Assembly (NCBI GenBank): GCA_030596265.1
Contig: JAUVKM010000001.1
Location: 1 to 35,113, forward strand
Direction of reading: 5' to 3'
Length of the DNA: 35,113 bases
Source of the DNA: Candidatus Cloacimonadota bacterium
GTDB lineage: Bacteria > Cloacimonadota > Cloacimonadia > Cloacimonadales > TCS61
The stretch's first letter is position 1. Each line of letters opens with the position of its first letter. Of this stretch, positions 33,308 through 35,113 are shown in pieces. Below the pieces are notes generated by a model, which was not told the origin of the DNA, did no database searches, and saw nothing but the letters and a program-made list of their open reading frames with translations. Made by a program: the position numbers and the translations under genes.

Positions 33308-33356
33308 AAAAGTTGCAGGGGTTTGGCATAAAAATGACAAACTGCTGCAACTTTTA
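33308..33356 (+). terminator. Hairpin of two opposed end-boxes after the transposition operon
   Basis: AAAAGTTGCAGGGGTTTGGC (from 33309) is the near reverse complement of the segment ending GCTGCAACTTTT (33354), a ~22-bp stem with three mismatches around an AAAA loop, 16 bases after the last stop, and the right arm ends in a T-tract. It can stop the operon transcript. The two arms are also a plus-oriented box (33313-33329) and a minus-oriented box (33334-33350). Confidence 0.6.
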
Positions 33357-33460
33357 GCTTTGAGATCACCCTCAAAACCCAAGTCGAAAATTGAAAAATG
33401 ACAAACCGCTGCAACTCAAAAATGCCAAACCTCTTGCAACAAAATGACAAACTCGCTGAA
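33313..33460 (-). repeat. Right transposon end: inward end-boxes
   Basis: Inward (minus-strand) boxes at 33334-33350, 33398-33414, 33422-33438 and 33444-33460, plus one opposed box at 33313-33329. The third is the perfect 17-bp partner of the left tip at 8034-8050. The fourth (ATGACAAACTCGCTGAA) lies outside the proposed tip and is the least conserved, so it may be the remnant of an older end. Confidence 0.75.
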
Positions 33461-33507
33461 AACTTATACTGGCATCTAGAAATGGATGTATAAATTATAA
33501 AAAAAGC

Positions 33508-33552
33508 TTTACAAGAATATTACATTTTCAATAAATAGACCGACGGTCGGTC
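33508..33552 (+). promoter_or_regulatory. tetR promoter with palindromic operator
   Basis: TTTACA (33508-33513), a 17-bp spacer and ATAAAT (33531-33536) make a sigma-70-type promoter. Directly after it GACCGACGGTCGGTC (33538-33552) is a near-perfect 15-bp palindrome of the kind bound by TetR-family repressors. It overlaps the expected transcription start, so the regulator downstream probably represses itself and the coupled outer-membrane gene. Confidence 0.78.
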
Positions 33553-33577
33553 AGTAAAATGTAAGGATGTAACATAT

Positions 33578-34273
33578 ATGGCTAGGATAGTTAAAAAGGC
33601 AGAAGAAAGACGTAAGGAAATTTTACATAAAGCCCAAGAACTCTTTTATAAAATTGGCTATACAAACACTTCAGTGAATATGGTTATCGAAGCTTTAGGA
33701 ATTTCCAAAGGAGCTTTTTATCACTACTTCAAATCTAAAGAGGAGTTACTCGACTGTCTTGCAGAAGAATTTACACAAAATATTATCTCTATAATTCAAA
33801 AAATAATTAATGACCCTAATTTGACTGCAATTGAAAAACTTAATGGAATGTATATAGAATCCGGTAATTATAAAGTAGAGAATATTGATTTCATAATGAC
33901 AATAACTGAAGCGCTATACAGCGACAACAATTTATTACTCCGTTATAAATTTAACAGTAAATCAGTTGAGGATGTTTTACCATTAATGACCGTAATTCTC
34001 GAACAAGGGAAAGAAGAAGGTATATTTAATATTGATGATCCGCAAGCAACTGCCAGGATAGTTCTATTATTCGGGATCGGTCTAAGCGAATACAATGCAA
34101 AATTACTTTTACAATTAAAGGAAAATCCAGAAAAAATCGATGAGATGCATAAACATTTTATGATCTATCAAAAATCTGTAGAACGTATTCTGGGAGCTCC
34201 TCAAGACTCTTTTCGGGCATTCGACAAAGGATTTATCGATGCTTTTAAAACCGCATATGTGAGTTCAAAATGA
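33578..34273 (+). CDS. TetR/AcrR-family transcriptional regulator
   Basis: 231 aa. Residues ~10-55 are the TetR HTH: ILHKAQELFYKIGYTNTSVN then MVIEALGISKGAFYHYFKSK, where the recognition helix and 'FYHYFKSKEELL' are textbook. The rest is an all-alpha ligand-binding domain with no evident ligand. AAGGA lies ~10 bases before the ATG. The stop overlaps the start of the next gene (ATGA), so it is the first gene of an operon that, by analogy, encodes an envelope or efflux function. It is outside the proposed transposon, apart from its promoter lying close to the right end. Confidence 0.93.
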   Translation: MARIVKKAEERRKEILHKAQELFYKIGYTNTSVNMVIEALGISKGAFYHYFKSKEELLDCLAEEFTQNIISIIQKIINDPNLTAIEKLNGMYIESGNYKVENIDFIMTITEALYSDNNLLLRYKFNSKSVEDVLPLMTVILEQGKEEGIFNIDDPQATARIVLLFGIGLSEYNAKLLLQLKENPEKIDEMHKHFMIYQKSVERILGAPQDSFRAFDKGFIDAFKTAYVSSK

Positions 34274-35113
34274 AAAAAATTGTTTTATTTAGCTTATTAG
34301 TTTTTACTACAATTCAGATCAATAGTATTGAATGGAATGTGACACACCATATCACATCTACAGCCACTGTATATGATGAACTAAATAAACTAGAATTTGA
34401 ATTAAATTATAAACCGGAACTCGTTGTAGATCTATATCAACTTAATGATAACATTATTGATACAGAATTTTCATACAATTTGAATTTGAGTTATAAAAAC
34501 ACAAACGATAGCGATTTTAAAATCACTGGAGAATTGTATAGAGGTTGGCTTAGGTATTCAACTTCTCAATCTGAATTGAGAGTAGGATTACAAAAAATAA
34601 ATTTTGGACCTGCCCAAATTCTTCGTTCTCTTCAATGGTTTGATAATATCAATCCACACGATCCCACCAAAACTACGGAAGGCGTTAAAGCAATTCTAGG
34701 CAGATATTACTTCATCAATAACGCGAATATCTGGTTTTGGGGAATCTGGGGAGACCGTAATGAAACCTCGTTTAGTAAGTTTTTTTATGAAGAAGATAAT
34801 CTTGAATTCGGTGGAAGAATTCAATATCCTTTCCAATATTGTGAGGCGGGGATCTCTGTTCATCATGGCCCAACTGATTTACTCACTTTTGATACAGAAA
34901 CAAAATATGGTATTGATCTGCGCTGGGATATGACATTAGGATTCTGGATAGAATCATGCATAAATGTATATGAAAATTTAGAAGATAAAAATTATTCACG
35001 CTTATCAACCGTAGGAACCGATTATACAATCGGAATTGGAAATGGGATTTACTGTTTATTTGAACATCAATATTTCTCAGACCTGAAAGAAGATATCTGG
35101 GAACCTACTGATA
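34270..35113 (+). CDS. Outer-membrane beta-barrel-like protein, partial (runs off the window)
   Basis: At least 281 aa; the 3' end is missing. The first ~19 residues (KKIVLFSLLVFTTIQINSI) are a signal peptide. The body alternates aromatic and polar residues as in porin-like barrels: YRGWLRYSTSQSELRVGLQK, then INFGPAQILRSLQWFDNINP and GRYYFINNANIWFWGIWGD. I recall similar sequences in FCB-group genomes annotated as unnamed outer-membrane proteins. The start overlaps the tetR stop by 4 bases, so it is translationally coupled and probably regulated by that repressor. Whether an efflux system follows cannot be seen. Confidence 0.75.
   Translation, partial: MKKIVLFSLLVFTTIQINSIEWNVTHHITSTATVYDELNKLEFELNYKPELVVDLYQLNDNIIDTEFSYNLNLSYKNTNDSDFKITGELYRGWLRYSTSQSELRVGLQKINFGPAQILRSLQWFDNINPHDPTKTTEGVKAILGRYYFINNANIWFWGIWGDRNETSFSKFFYEEDNLEFGGRIQYPFQYCEAGISVHHGPTDLLTFDTETKYGIDLRWDMTLGFWIESCINVYENLEDKNYSRLSTVGTDYTIGIGNGIYCLFEHQYFSDLKEDIWEPTD

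Larger units (their letters stand above)
8034..33438. mobile_element. Proposed ~25.4-kb Mu-like transposon with cargo
   Basis: The outer ends share a perfect 17-bp terminal inverted repeat, TGCAAGAGGTTTGGCAT at 8034-8050 and its reverse complement at 33422-33438, with 5'-TG...CA-3' tips as in Mu/Tn7-type DDE elements. Further copies of the related box TTGCAGNRGTTTGGCAT point inward at both ends. The right part carries repressor, Ner-like protein, rve transposase and AAA ATPase. Everything from the beta-helix proteins to the methyltransferase operon would be cargo. Weak points: the flanks (GGGGG and ACAAA) show no target-site duplication, one more box (33444-33460) lies outside the right end, and solitary boxes occur at 17516, 21404 and 22570, so a shorter element or nested insertions are possible. 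Confidence 0.6.

Overview
The window is AT-rich and densely coded. Two large secreted proteins end in a FlgD-type sorting tail (motif NYPNPFNP followed by YNIKGQKVKTL), and there are Streptopain/beta-helix proteins and PEGA/DUF2135 lipoproteins. That combination suggests an uncultured Gram-negative-type bacterium of the FCB group, most like Candidatus Cloacimonadota. This is an inference from protein style; no rRNA or tRNA gene is visible.

Layout. Positions 1-8019 look like ordinary chromosome: a small secreted protein behind a good sigma-54-type promoter, a membrane-anchored metalloprotease, an operon of acyl-CoA synthetase, conserved membrane-anchored protein and phosphodiesterase, a DMT transporter, a lipoprotein and a pilin-like protein. 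Positions 33508-35113 are again chromosome-like: a TetR regulator with its palindromic operator and a translationally coupled outer-membrane protein that runs off the window.

In between, I read about 25.4 kb (8034-33438) as a Mu-like DDE transposon. Its proposed ends carry a perfect 17-bp terminal inverted repeat with 5'-TG...CA-3' termini. Five inward-pointing copies of the same box lie at the left and a cluster of inward-pointing copies at the right. The right-hand 4.6 kb has the Mu early-region plan: divergent CI/S24-like repressor, small Ner-like HTH protein, small unknown protein, rve transposase, MuB/TniB-like AAA ATPase and a winged-helix protein. No clean target-site duplication was found and three solitary internal copies of the end box exist, so the exact boundaries are uncertain.

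The cargo falls into parts. (a) 8257-14895 holds two large secreted beta-helix proteins, one with an N-terminal C10 cysteine protease, and a small secreted protein whose ribosome-binding site is buried in a 13-bp hairpin. (b) 14986-17135 holds an ECF-like sigma factor with a C-terminal extension, a DNA/RNA non-specific endonuclease and a 59-aa zinc-ribbon protein. (c) 17376-22625 is flanked by two ~200-bp direct repeats with a tyrosine recombinase just inside the left one. It carries a membrane protein, a polyprenyl synthase, a 54-aa double-CxxC protein and a HEPN protein, with repeats between units that give it a cassette-like look. A perfect 21-bp inverted repeat brackets the membrane protein and polyprenyl synthase. 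(d) 22757-28266 is a tightly overlapping four-gene operon: a double-GHKL ATPase/histidine-kinase protein, a receiver protein with a zinc knuckle, a 240-aa unknown protein and a TaqI/Eco57I-like adenine methyltransferase. It is the best candidate for an undescribed phosphorelay-linked defence or restriction-like system.
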